64,000 bases of DNA. Origin: Glandiceps talaboti (Eukaryota; Hemichordata; Enteropneusta; Spengelidae). Location: the NCBI RefSeq assembly GCF_964340395.1, contig NC_135567.1, forward strand, positions 6,577,399 to 6,641,398, in the 5' to 3' direction. A program made the position numbers and the translations under genes. The notes below the pieces were generated by a model. That model was not told the DNA's origin, searched no databases, and saw only the letters and a list, made by a program, of their open reading frames with translations. Below are positions 1-10,559 of this stretch, one piece after another (positions within the stretch are counted from its first letter, which is position 1; every line of letters begins with the position of its first letter).

Positions 1-199
1 GACAATAATTTCCAAGCTTTACAAGACAGCACCACATATGAAAAGCAACTACATGTGGTTGAAATATTTTTTAAATAAAAGTTTATTATCATCTTGACAG
101 TAAGAGGTAGGGGGAACAGCTTGAGGCTGGGATATGTCCATCTCTTGTGGGGGTCCCAAGGGGTCTCCCCTAGAAGCTTGGGCTTTTTTTACTCTAAAA

Positions 200-670
200 A
201 GTCAATTTTGAATGTTAACTCAATTGTCTATTAATCCCTGTTGTTATCTTTGCAATATATGTGATCATTTGGCTGATGTTATGGGTGTGGTCTTGTTGCT
301 AGGCACATTTGCATACATTTTTGAATGTTTATTCATTTGTCTTTCTATTCATGTTATCTTTGCAATATACGTGATTACTCGGCAGTTGCTATGAGTGTGG
401 TCTTGTTGCTTGACCTATTTGCATACATGTTTTGAATGTTTATTTATTTGTCTTTGTATTTCTGTTATCTTTGCAATATATGTGACTATTTGGCTGTTGC
501 TATGAGTGTGGTCTTGTTGCTAGGCAATTTTACATACATTTTTTGGAATGTTTATTCATTTGTCTAAGAATCTCTGTTCTCTGTGAAATACACCGCCGTT
601 TGGCTGTTGCTATGGGCATGGTCATGATTGCTAGGGTATTTACATACATTTTTTGAATGTTTACTCACTT
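200..670. repeat. Diverged tandem repeat, unit about 112 bp
   Basis: About four to five units each contain a TTTGAATGTTTATTCATTTG-like start, then a TTATCTTTGCAATATA block, a GGCTGTTGCTATG block and GTGTGGTCTTGTTGCTAGG. Unit starts fall near 206, 320, 431, 545 and 653. More diverged pieces of the same family recur at about 7690-7870. No coding potential beyond a short chance ORF. Spacing was read directly; the copies are clearly diverged, so the array is old. Confidence 0.8.
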
Positions 671-1173
671 GCCTACCAGATGATGTTGTTATTTGACCAA
701 AATATACTGCCATTTGGTTGTTGCTAAATGCGTAGTCATGGTTTTAGGGCCAATTTTGTGAAAATGTTTTGAGGAAAATCCGCAGAATAACGCTTTCAGA
801 AACACCTCACCAAGTTTCAGACTCATTGACCAAGTACTTTTAGATATAAGTTTTTGATCAAAAATGAACATTTTTACACCTATCACTCATGGAATCATTG
901 TATGCTTAATATTTCTTCATCCATACATCCCTAGATGCATTCCCATTAAATTTCAACCCAATCTGCTAAGTGGTTTTGGAATTACAGATTTTTGACCAAA
1001 CAGACACATTTTAGCCCTAATTTGCATATCACTGATTGGACCATCATATCATGAACATTTCTTAGTAAAAACATCCTGAAGAATGTTTCACCCTAATTTC
1101 AGCCCAATCTGCCCAGTAGTTTTTGAGTTTCAGTTTTTGACCAAAAATCACATTTTGTTGACCCAAATCACAC

Positions 1174-1488
1174 CATGACATTCACAAGCCATTAACGGTC
1201 CAAGTGCAACAAACCCGCGGGCTTGCCTGACGAAAACGGGTGTCATAAAAGTTGTTTGCATCTCTAAAGCTGTTTGTAGTGTTACTTATAATAGCCTAAT
1301 AAATTGATAACAACTGATATAAGACGGAGATAAGGTTTGCCTCAATTGACCCACTCCTTAGAAAAGATCTTACGCTGTGAACTACACTGTTTACTTGTGT
1401 TATGTAAGAGCCCATCATCACATGTGTAAATATTGGTACTCTTTGATAACAAGTGGACTTGCTTCTTTAATGGCTTGTCCCAGTAATG
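1174..1488. mobile_element. 0.3-kb non-coding mobile element, copy 1
   Basis: A 315-bp block is nearly identical to 23288-23598 apart from one internal cassette (1349-1388 here, 23462-23498 there). It sits inside the AC-tailed repeat, whose uninterrupted copies run straight through this point. The block is flanked by CAC on both sides (1171-1173 and 1489-1491), consistent with a 3-bp target duplication, and its ends CATGAC/GTAATG form a weak 6-bp inverted repeat. It encodes no protein and would need a partner transposase. Class unknown; a 3-bp duplication is compatible with Harbinger- or CACTA-type elements. Confidence 0.7.
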
Positions 1489-1600
1489 CACCTGCGATGT
1501 GTTCATTTTCTTTTGAACAATTTCCCAACTAGATCCCACAAGTAATGTCCCCACCAAATACCAAGGCGATTGGGTTGGCAGTTTTTGAGTTTAAGTCGTC

Positions 1601-1609
1601 CACACACAC

Positions 1610-1654
<45 letters not shown>

Positions 1655-1700
1655 GGACACACAAAGATGGACACACACACACACACAGACAGACAGACAC
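1601..1700. repeat. (AC)n microsatellite with GACA ending
   Basis: Near-pure CA dinucleotides with short ACAGACGG and GACAGACA interruptions. It is the variable internal tract of the AC-tailed dispersed repeat. The short ORFs in it are low-complexity Val-Cys translations and are not genes. Confidence 0.95.
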
Positions 1701-1739
1701 CGCTCAATGCCTAAGCACTACTGAACCTACATTGTAGTT

Positions 1740-2440
1740 CAGTTGTGCTAAAAATGTAACTAATCAGAAAGATGAATGATTTCTTGCGCATAATCCGTCT
1801 GACATATCTGTAGTAAGAAATAAAATATACAAACAACTTCCTTACAGACTAAAATCAATAGACACCACAAATACTATCTAGAATCAACAAGAGAAGTATT
1901 GTCAAAAATCCTTGAAGAGTATGTAAAGCCTCAAAATGCGAAATGACCACCCAAATGTATGTATCAGTGAGTTGCCAGTTTTTTTGCATAATTCTGTATC
2001 TCAAACTTTTGTAAGTAATATATGTATCGGGAATGAAATATACACTGAGATTGAATATACACCAAGCTTGAGTCAAATTTAGGATCCTAACTGTAATTTA
2101 CATAGCCAAACAAGTAATGGTCAAATTAGTTAATCTCAAGTTTAAACAATCTCTACTAACCAATCCTATATTTTCCTAATTGACCAATCAAATGAAGGTC
2201 AATATCAAATTCACCCCAATATGTATGGAATGTAGTAAAACCTATATAACCCTTATTTCTGTGTGATCTGTAGGAGTTTTGTTAGATGTCAATAAAGTAT
2301 GAATAGCTATCTTTCTAGTACTTGGTTATACAGCATCATTCCTTTTCTGAACCTGTTTCTAGACAATTCCCTTACCCCATAGTAAGCTGACCCTGAATAT
2401 GCCATTGCTACAAAAATTATGACAAACTATATAATTTGCT
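1740..2440. other. AT-rich sequence without recognised features
   Basis: I see no exon, RNA gene or clear repeat here. Short ORFs of 60-75 codons have no recognisable domain. Confidence 0.6.
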
Positions 2441-2444
2441 ATCT

Positions 2445-3640
2445 GATTTGCTATCTGATGTCTGCAGTAGTTTATAGCAAAAAACTTATGTGAGTGTTTC
2501 GATAAAAGTGAAAAATTGAGGTGACCTTGTAATTAGCCTATGACTTTGACCTTGGATTGAAACGACCTTGTGATAAGAGATTTGCCTGTACTCTAAAACC
2601 TATATGTGGACACTTCCATCATATCTAAAGCAATTCGGAACCATGAAATATTCAGTATTTACATATTTTGGTATAATCACAGATCTCGATACCAACTGTC
2701 TTGGGAACAGAATTTTGTTATGAACAAAGCCAAAATACGCTTTTGCTACAAAAGACTATAATATAATTTGCTATTTGAGACCGATTTGCAGCCTTACACA
2801 TTATGTCTTGGTGGTAGTTAGGGAAAACACCTGTGAATATTTTGATTAACAAAGTGAAAATATTGCAGTGTCCTTGTAATTTGACTATGACCTTGAGCTT
2901 GGATCAAAAAGATCATGTGATAAGTGTGTTGCCCATCCCCTAAAACCTATATATAGACACTTGTGTCATATCTGCAGCACTTTCAGGACCCTGCGATAAT
3001 ACCTTCATATTTTGGTGATATTGATACCAGTTGTCTTGGTAACAGAAAATTGTAATAAAAGCAGCTCAGCATATGCCTTTGTTGTATTTTTCCTGAAAGT
3101 TATACAATTTGTTATTTTCTGAGCATTTTTCATCAATCTGTAAAGATCACGTCTGATGTTAGCTTTAGAAAAGAGTCCGACGGTATTTTAATAATTGCAA
3201 AAAATTAAGATGACCTTGGCATTGGATTGAGAGGATCATGTAATCAGTGAATTGCTTGTCCCCAAAACCCTATATACAAACATTTACATTATATCAATAG
3301 CACTTTCAGATTAGTATATTAACACTTTGGTATACATGTAATTGGGGTTATTGACAGCAGTTGTCTTGGTAACAGCTTTTTGTTGCAAAACAACTTCATA
3401 TATACTTTTTTTTCAAGTTTTTCAGACAGATTTTATGTTTGGCTATTTTCTTGACTGTCTTACAGTTTTACCAGTCATATCTGATGGAAGTATACAGAAA
3501 AGTTCCAATGAATGTTTCGATAAAAGTCCAACAAATTAAGTTGCCCTTGAATTTTGACTATGACCCTGAGCTTGAATCAACAAGGTCATGTAATCATCGA
3601 GTTCCCTGTCCCCTAAAATATATATACACAATTCCTCATT
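2445..3640. repeat. Diverged tandem repeat, unit about 340 bp, four copies
   Basis: The anchor text TGACCTTGTAATT-like, then TATGACCTTGAGCTTGGAT-like and ATCATGTGATAAG-like, recurs near 2522, 2870, 3211 and 3541. A TGTCTTGGTAACAG block and a CTAAAACCTATATATAGACACTT-like block also repeat in order. Period is about 330-348 bp. Copies are well diverged and there is no coding content. Confidence 0.8.
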
Positions 3641-3655
3641 TGCACAGATAAATAA

Positions 3656-3861
3656 ATGTGGATATCTAAGGGAGTGGTCAATTTGACGTGGGGGGGGGGG
3701 GGGTTGTTTCAGAATGCTGTCATTACACTAAGGCAAGAATTATTTTGTTTTCGTCTATTATTCCTGGATGGAATTATTCATAACTTGAGGGTACATAAAG
3801 GGAGGGTCCAATATTTAGAAGGGGCCTCCAGAGTACTGGCACTGCAATATGGCAAACATAG

Positions 3862-3892
<31 letters not shown>

Positions 3893-4140
3893 TCAGTCTT
3901 TCTACTACCGGTATTACTGGATGTACTGATGTAAACATTTCGGTACATAACGGAATAACACTTTTTTTGGTCTTTACACTATTGAAAGGATTATTTTCTT
4001 TCTACTATACTTGGATGGAAAGATTCATAACATTAGATCACATAAGGTGAAATTAAATTTTGATGGGGGGGGGGTTAATAGTACTGACACTACAATATGG
4101 CAAGGATTACTTTCTTTCTTTCTACTATTTATGGATTCGT
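3656..4140. repeat. Two related blocks with poly-G and (TTTC)n
   Basis: The block containing GTACTGGCACTGCAATATGG and a CTTTCTTTC tract at about 3830-3900 recurs in shorter form at about 4075-4125 (GTACTGACACTACAATATGG). Each is preceded by a poly-G run (3689-3703 and 4064-4073). This looks like a local duplication with slippage-prone tracts. Confidence 0.65.
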
Positions 4141-5200
4141 GAAAGGCTTTCAAGTTTCATGCAATAAAAATCTTCTTTATCCAGAAAGTGCACGAAATGT
4201 GCAAGTGTCTGGTCTTCAATGTACACTCAGTAGAAATGTCAGTAGTGGAATCCTATCCCTATTCACTTATGATCAGATCAATGAAATATAGTTTGACTCA
4301 CAGTAATATCAACATACCTCTACAAGTGTTCTGTATTCTTGATCATCAAGTCGACAACCAATTATTGACATTGTTTGACTTCAGAAAATGTAAAAACAAG
4401 ACACAGCATCTCTGTCCTTTGGGAAACTGATCATGTGTATTATAGTGATCTCATGACCAGAATTTTCACCATAATTTGAATGTCACCCAAGATTACGTAA
4501 CAGAACCGATCGTACATTTAAAATGTTGACATTCAATATGCACTATAGGTATGACAATTTGATTTGTTTGTTGTAGATTGTCACACAATTTCTAATGCAC
4601 ATGGCTCAGTCAACGACATCTGTCAATCAATGACGGTGATTTGTCAATAGCACATCTATGACAAAATCCAAGTTACATATTCCGCCGACAAGATATCTCA
4701 CATTATAGAATACATGTTACTGTACTTCTGTTTCACTTTTGTTCTTTATTGTTTAAAGTAGGCAATATCTTTTAGACAAAAACATTATTTTTAACTGGAT
4801 CACAAGTGTGTTTGTGTTCATGTCTTACCATGACATGTTTTATTTTGTTTCATTTTTAGTTTAAGGTTTTTTAAAGTCTTTCCTTAGATGTGGTATCACC
4901 TAATGCATAGACTAAAGATGCAAAGACTTGTCAGGAATAACTAAATATAAATAAATATCGTGGACATAGGCAAACACGTATGGCACAAAAAGTTGTAGTT
5001 TCCATCAAAACTGATAATTGCAAATATTTTTAACGTTAGTGCCTGTTTAGCTATTGTTGTCAATATTCCATTGTAATCATCTTATCTTTATGTCAACCAC
5101 TCTGCAATCAATGTTGTTTTGTAACTAAATATTGTTTTATTATTAGCAATGAACTACTTATTGATACACTTACCAATGATTCATTTATAGGCAATGATCT
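4140..5200. other. AT-rich sequence downstream of the ankyrin exons
   Basis: Further exons of the minus-strand ankyrin gene would lie here or beyond the window edge, but I could not identify one with confidence. A short AATGATTCATTTATAGGCAA block near 5176 resembles text next to the exon pair but lacks an acceptor. Confidence 0.5.
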
Positions 5201-5223
5201 GATTTATTTACTGATACACTTAC

Positions 5224-5310
5224 CTCATATGCATGATTGACATCATAACCATTATCCAAGTAGAATTTAACCTTCTCTATATCTCCACTTTCAACAGCAT
5301 AAATGAGATC
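5224..5310 (-). CDS. Ankyrin-repeat exon, copy b
   Basis: On the minus strand the sequence reads TATTAG|GATCTC...GAG|GTAAGTG: a clean acceptor, 87 bp open in phase 0, and a consensus donor. The 29 residues include SGDIEKVKFYLDNGYDVN, which fits the two helices and the turn of an ankyrin repeat (leucine/valine spacing, G before the DVN turn). It is nearly identical to the exon at 5329-5427 but differs at a few residues (Y for D, E for K) and at its 3' end (NHAYE). It joins in phase with the first exon at 11091-11120. Ankyrin repeats mediate protein binding; partner and full product are unknown because later exons were not found. Confidence 0.7.
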
Positions 5311-5328
5311 CTAATATAAAACACTTAC

Positions 5329-5427
5329 CCCAAATAAACTGTCATCCTTACTATTCACATCATAACCATTATCCAAGTAGAATTTAACCTTCTCTATATC
5401 TCCACTTTTAACAGCATCAATGAGATC
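5329..5427 (-). CDS. Ankyrin-repeat exon, copy a
   Basis: The minus strand has acceptor TATTAG|GATCTC, 99 bp open in phase 0 (33 codons, exactly one ankyrin-repeat length), and donor GGG|GTAAGTG. It shares the core SGDIEKVKFYLDNGYDVN with the neighbouring exon and ends NSKDDSLFG. Spliced to the first exon it gives MAATEWKDPD followed directly by the repeat, in frame. Only 18 nt separate its 3' end from the start of copy b, and those 18 nt contain an in-frame TAG, so the pair cannot both be included by normal splicing or read-through. Either copy could be the constitutive one. Confidence 0.75.
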
Positions 5428-5429
5428 CT

Positions 5430-6815
5430 AATATAAAACAAACATATACAATGATTAGACTAATCTACACCAGTTTCACAAATCATGTCAAAATTACATT
5501 AAAAATATGCTTACTGCAAACCCAGTGTTAAAGTGACCAAATTAATGAGGATTAGGTATTTATTTGGGATATTTAATTTATAAAACAACTGCACTGTTGT
5601 TTTTTTTCTATTTGAAAAAAAGTAATGTTAATTAATATCTACCAATTCCTTGTTTGTAACTCAGTAAATTGATAATCATGAAAACTATGTCTAAAATGAA
5701 AAAAAAATAACAAACTTTTTACACTTTTTGCATCTTTTTTCATCTTTTTGTAATCAAATGAGTTACAAACAAGGTCTTGATATTTATAATATGTTATTTC
5801 ACATTATTTGTTAAATTAGGAAAACACAGTAAAGTTGTATTATCAATTAAAAATCCAAAATAAATACTTAATTCCCATCCATATGGCCACTTTATTAATA
5901 TTTTAATATTTCCTTTTAGACAACATTTAAATATATATATCAAAAATATACATAAGGTAGCTGTCTATTTTATCATTCCCACAAATGATATTATGTAATA
6001 TTATATGATTAATATGTAATTTATATCAATCTATTTTAATTAATATCAATCCATATAAAACAAACTTTTTGTCACTTCAATTCAAACATATGATTATTGT
6101 AAAACACAGGTAGGGTTGATTTGAACAGTTTGATTTGAGATCATTATCATTTTGTAAAATCACAACAACCCGGAAAGACTTTACATAATTGTATGATACA
6201 AATCATTAGATTAGCTTTGTAGATCAAATGATTTATAAAGGTTATAAGACACAAATAGTTCAAAGTTGTTTTAGCATTAAGTTTTCAATCTGTCAAAATC
6301 TAGTTAAAGCTGACCACTAGGTGGCGGTATGGTCAGCATATTGGTCAGCTGTAACAATGAAAGTCATTCTGGCAAAGGTCGTCAACAAGACAGATCAAAA
6401 GCTCAATGCTAAAAATTACTTTGAACTGATTGTGCGTTATAACATTTGTAATGCATTCACAATGCTAAAACATGTAACATTAAAAAGCTATATTGATGAT
6501 GGACAACTGATATATACACATACTCTATGTTAATTAGAATATTAACACATGTATCTGTGTTATGGTTTCTAAGAATTACTAGACTGTAAGATATGTCACG
6601 ATGTTCTGCCCTTACTGGCCTCTGATGTGTGAGGGCGCCCCATCATGGTGTACCTTACAGACTAAAGAATTACATGATTATACATATTTACAAATTTTGA
6701 GGAAATTTAAATCTGACCATGTCATCAGATACATTTAAATATTTACAAGATATGTATTCATGTATGACGTCACTGTATTACACCAAACCATTTCACAGCT
6801 ACAGACTTTATTGTT
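5430..6815 (-). other. Part of a 5.7-kb intron, AT-rich
   Basis: This lies between the inferred first exon and the ankyrin exons on the minus strand. It is AT-rich with poly-A/T runs. Near 5630-5770 the text ACTTTTTTGCATC and GAGTTACAAACAAGG mirrors nearby ACCAATTCCTTGTTTGTAACTC, giving a loose inverted repeat of about 130 bp. No exon or named element is seen. Confidence 0.5.
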
Positions 6816-6817
6816 TC

Positions 6818-7192
6818 AGGGGTGAAGGATGTAGCTGTCTGCTGGGGGTGTAGCTGCCTGCTGGGGGGATGTAGCTGCCTGCTGGGGGTGTAGCTGCCTG
6901 CTGGGGCAGGGGGTGTAGTTGCCTGCTGGGGGTGTAGCTGCCTGCTGGGGCAGGGGGTGTAGTTGCCTGCTGGGGGTGTAGCTGCCTGCTGGGGCAGGGG
7001 GTGTAGTTGCCTGCTGGGGGTGTAGCTGCCTGCTGGGGCAGGGGGTGTAGCTGCCTGCTGGGGGGGGGTTTGTAGCTGCCTGCTGGGGGGGAGGTTTGTA
7101 GCTGCCTGCTGGGGGGGGTGTAGCTGCCTGCTGGGTGGTGTTGTTGCCTGCTGGGGGGTGTAGCTGCCTGCTGGGAGGGGGGAGTAGCTCCC
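6818..7192. repeat. G-rich minisatellite, unit GTAGCTGCCTGCTGGGG
   Basis: About 20 copies of an 18-27 bp unit of the form TGTAGCTGCCTGCTGGGGG, some with a GCAGGGGG insert. The + strand is strongly G-rich. Minus-strand ORFs here (Pro/Ala/Gln-rich, QQAATPPAGSY-like) are translations of the repeat and not genes. Confidence 0.95.
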
Positions 7193-7545
7193 TCAATGGC
7201 AAGGGGCTGGGTAACCAAGACTACAGACTTTAAATGGATAGATGTACTTAAATAAATTAGTGACAATGGCATTATAGCACAAATCTATAATAATCATATC
7301 CTCAAAGAGCTTTACAATTATTACTCCATGGCACACACCTATAGTGGCACAATGGCCCTTTACTTCCTCAACTCCCTGGGGAGCATACAATCAGCCTCTA
7401 TAAGATTAAAGCATTCACATTCATTTCAACATCTATCCTACCAGGTCCCCAATTAATACAGCTAGGTTAACCAAAGCGCAATTGTGGTTCAAATCTTACC
7501 CAAGAACTTTAGTCATTCAGAAACAAATGCCAGCAACGGGCTCAA

Positions 7546-7662
7546 CCCTGCAACTTGCAGATTCCTAGCCAGCCACTCTAAATATTCAACCATCATGACT
7601 CTACAACCTGCAACCTGCAGATTTCTAGCCATCCACTCTAAACATTCAACCATCATGATTGC
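7546..7662. repeat. 58-bp tandem duplication, two copies
   Basis: The text CAACCTGCAACTTGCAG...ATTCAACCATCATGA occurs twice head to tail with about 90 percent identity by eye. Confidence 0.85.
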
Positions 7663-7689
7663 ACATCTATCCACTTGCCTTATACCAAT

Positions 7690-7880
7690 GATGTTATTGT
7701 ACAATATATATATATCACTAGTTCATTGTTGCTATGAGTATAGTCTACATTGTAGTAGCTTTAGTATGTATGTGTTCACCTGCCAAATGTTTAATTTGTC
7801 TACACAACCCTGTTGTTACATTCCCCACATACGCCATCAATTGGAGGTTGCTGTGGGTGAGGTATCAATATTTTAGCATG
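7690..7880. repeat. Diverged relative of the 112-bp repeat
   Basis: It shares the order TTCATTGTTGCTATGAGT...TTAATTTGTCTACACAACCCTGTTGTTAC with the 200-670 array, but is strongly diverged. Confidence 0.5.
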
Positions 7881-7979
7881 TGACTTCACTTTTGGATATT
7901 TAACAGGCCTAGGTTGCCAAGCAACCTTAAACAGATGTTAATCTTTACGCCATTGACACTGACATGTGAAGTAGCCCAT

Positions 7980-8198
7980 AAAAGATTTAATGATTTCATT
8001 ACATCAATAAAACAAGAATCTTTCATTTCCAGGCTGAAGTCAAAGCATTTTGTAATACAACAAATCACATTTCCAAACGTAAAATGCACATTTCTAATGC
8101 GATCATTTTCATTTGAACAATTTCCCAACTAGTCAACCGAAGTAACATGACCACCAAATATCAAAGCAATCGGTCTAGCAGTTTTTTACTTTAAGTTG

Positions 8199-8235
<37 letters not shown>

Positions 8236-8276
8236 CCTCACTCACACACACACACACACACATCCACACATCCTCA

Positions 8277-8321
<45 letters not shown>

Positions 8322-8380
8322 TTAGCGATCCCTACAGCACTACTGAACCTTATCAATTCAGTTGTGCTAAAAATGAGTTA
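7980..8380 (+). repeat. AC-tailed dispersed repeat, copy 2
   Basis: It contains GATCATTTTCATTTGAACAATTTCCCAACTAG, in shortened form shared with copy 1 and copy 3, then CAGTTTTTTACTTTAAG, an (AC)n tract with TCCTCACT interruptions (8201-8323), and the closing CTACTGAACCTTAT...TTCAGTTGTGCTAAAAATG. It lacks the 0.3-kb insertion found in copy 1, so it marks the empty site. Confidence 0.75.
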
Positions 8381-8389
8381 AAGGGGAAC

Positions 8390-9240
8390 ACCACTCAGTG
8401 AAATAATTGTATTTCCTGAGAGTTTTTTGGTTTTAGATGACAATTTGTATAGTCATGATGACTCTTGGTTCTTTTTTAGTCTTCAATGGGTAAACTAATA
8501 ATATTGGTGTGCATCCAAAGTTCACAAAAATACATTCATTTCTCCAGTAACACCACTTTTCTGGATTAGAACCGTTAAAGGGGCGTGGTTTGCAACGTCT
8601 ATCTTTTTGGGGGGTTATTTTTTGTTACCTGTATGTACCACTGACTGTAACTTGTTTATTGGTCAGTAATTCATATGCAAAGCCCATACCCTGTTATCTA
8701 ATGTATTCTATACTAAGGAATACCATAATATTCTTTTATACTTACAGTATCACAGTAGTTTATAGAGTGAGAATTTTGCAAGCAACTACCAATCATTACA
8801 CAAGTAGCAGTGAATGACTGTTTATTTGACCAACCAAAATTGTGTATTCTCCTACCTCTTATTATGTTGTGACTCACATTTATACAATTATCGATAGTTG
8901 ATTACATACTTTTCAGGATGAATGTCATTATATCGAAATGACAGTTCCAAAAAATAATTCCAGTTGTAGCTAGTTTAGCTTTAATAATTTATCAACTTTT
9001 GTAGAACAGTCTATGACAACTTGCTGCTTTCACTTGATTCTAGGCAGTCAGAAGTACAGAGCTCAGGTTAGACTAATGAGGTTAGAACAAGCAATTTTGA
9101 AAATACCAACTTTTGAGGTGCTTTTCTCACAAATGTTTAGCCACAGAATCAAGGCAAATGAGGATTGTGTATTTTGGTTATATCCCATAACCAAAATTCA
9201 AAATCCCAAATTGCCCGGATTCTAGGCCAACAAATATATG
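8390..9240. other. No recognised feature
   Basis: AT-rich intronic sequence of the inferred minus-strand ankyrin gene. Text AAAGGGGAACACCACTC at about 8380-8396 recurs as AAAGGGGAATACCACTCC at 9579-9596, so a dispersed repeat edge may be present. No coding signal. Confidence 0.4.
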
Positions 9241-9282
9241 ACGATATTGTATCTGGATTAGCTTTCAGTACAGGTATTACAA

Positions 9283-9457
9283 AATTGGCCATAAAGATGA
9301 ACTCAGTGGTACCTTAACAGAGATAGTATTACAAACACTGATTGGTGGAATGAGTGTTGTATATGTATAGTCAATTGGCCATAAATATAAACTAAGTGAT
9401 ACCTTAACAAAGATAGTATTACAAACACTGATTGGTTAAACAAGTGTTGTGTAGTCA
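9283..9457. repeat. About 88-bp tandem duplication
   Basis: AATTGGCCATAAA...CTTAACA(G/A)AGATAGTATTACAAACACTGATTGGT occurs twice head to tail, with minor changes. Confidence 0.85.
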
Positions 9458-10000
9458 ATTACCTGACAAGTAAACTGGGTACTGTACTTCTAATTCTATA
9501 CTGATAAATCTGAAATGTCATATTTAAATTTTGTCATCTAATCTGATTTGTCACCTTTAATTCAGGCTGGGGATATTAAAGGGGAATACCACTCCAGGAA
9601 ATGAAGACATTTATGTAAACTTTGAGTTGTAGTTAGACATTGTATGAATTTACATCACTTACATTACACATAATTAACTAAAATTAAAAAGTAAAAATTA
9701 TTGACTATCTATTGTTTATTGGTAGTCCTTATTAACACACATGATTTGTCTCATTGTAAACCTAAAAAAAAAATCTTGATTTTTCATTCACTTTGGTGTT
9801 CAATGTCAAAAACCTGTGGATTAATGATCTGCAAATATTATCTAATATGTAAATATTTGTACGCAAATTCTTGGTTTTTAGTGGTCATGTATATGGTAAA
9901 CATATGGTAATTTGATATATCTGTATGACATGCAAACAGTGAAAGTATCATATTACATGATTACATGTGTCCAAACTGACCAAGTATGACCTGGTATTTA

Positions 10001-10166
10001 TATATAATCCCATGAAATCAATGTTAGTTTTTTGTCATAATGCTCCGAGTATGATTCCGCGGACTAATACAAATTCGAGCCAGTAGGCGAGAATTTGTAG
10101 TCCGCGGAATCATACAAGGAACATTATGACGTAAAACTAACATTGATTTCATGGGATTATATATTT
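10001..10166. repeat. Foldback hairpin H1 with 14-nt loop
   Basis: The arms 10001-10076 and 10091-10166 are near-perfect reverse complements (small bulges near the CATAATG(C)TCC(GAG) positions). They are separated by a 14-nt loop GAGCCAGTAGGCGA. The arms include TCCGCGGA and CATGAAATCAATGTTAG. No ORF. The loop follows the same GAGCC-N4-GGCGA pattern as the hairpin at 22145-22290, whose arms are unrelated. It could be a foldback transposable element or the source of a double-stranded transcript. Confidence 0.85.
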
Positions 10167-10491
10167 ATCACATAATTAAGTATTTCCCCGTATTTTTCTA
10201 AAATTTTAAATCGTATTATACGAATACTGAATCAATTAAACGCACTATATTCTTCATCGCGTATTAAAAATGGCGCCTGACAGCTATGCAAATTACATAA
10301 TCATGTGACCTGTCGCGAGGTCAAGCTTACCATATGTATGGTATCGGTCATACTGTTGTGTGGTTTCTCAACCAAAATTATCGGTTATAACCTTGCAATG
10401 TACATGTAATACCGAATTTAGTTTAAAACGTAAGTAGAATTGTCTGAATATGACTTGTGCTGTCATTTTAATCATATTTTCTTGGGTTGTG

Positions 10492-10527
10492 CATAGACCC
10501 TACACCAACGTTGGTGTAGGGTCTATG
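10492..10527. repeat. Perfect 36-bp palindrome
   Basis: CATAGACCCTACACCAAC is followed with no spacer by its exact reverse complement. The core is CCAACGTTGG. A shortened relative, CATAGACCCTACACAGGTAGGG, is at about 44190. Function unknown. Confidence 0.95.
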
Positions 10528-10559
10528 GGTTGTGTAGGTTTGGAGATCTGAGCTCGATG

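Larger units (their letters stand above)
690..1740 (+). repeat. AC-tailed dispersed repeat, copy 1 (interrupted)
   Basis: This block carries phrases such as TTTTTGACCAAA and TTTGAACAATTTCCCAACTAG, followed by CAGTTTTTGAGTTTAAG, an (AC)n tract, and the closing hairpin-like text CTACTGAACC...TTCAGTTGTGCTAAAAATG. The same order recurs at 7980-8380 and partly at 13190-13440, which defines a dispersed family with an internal microsatellite. Copy 1 is interrupted at 1174-1488 by another element. No protein is recognisable. Confidence 0.7.

Noticed and set aside
6808-7272. A 154-codon Pro/Gln/Ala-rich ORF
   Set aside because: It is encoded wholly by the G-rich minisatellite at 6818-7192, with no splice or promoter context.
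7480-7510. A tRNA-like B-box phrase GTGGTTCAAATCTTACC
   Set aside because: No A box at the right distance and no cloverleaf could be drawn.
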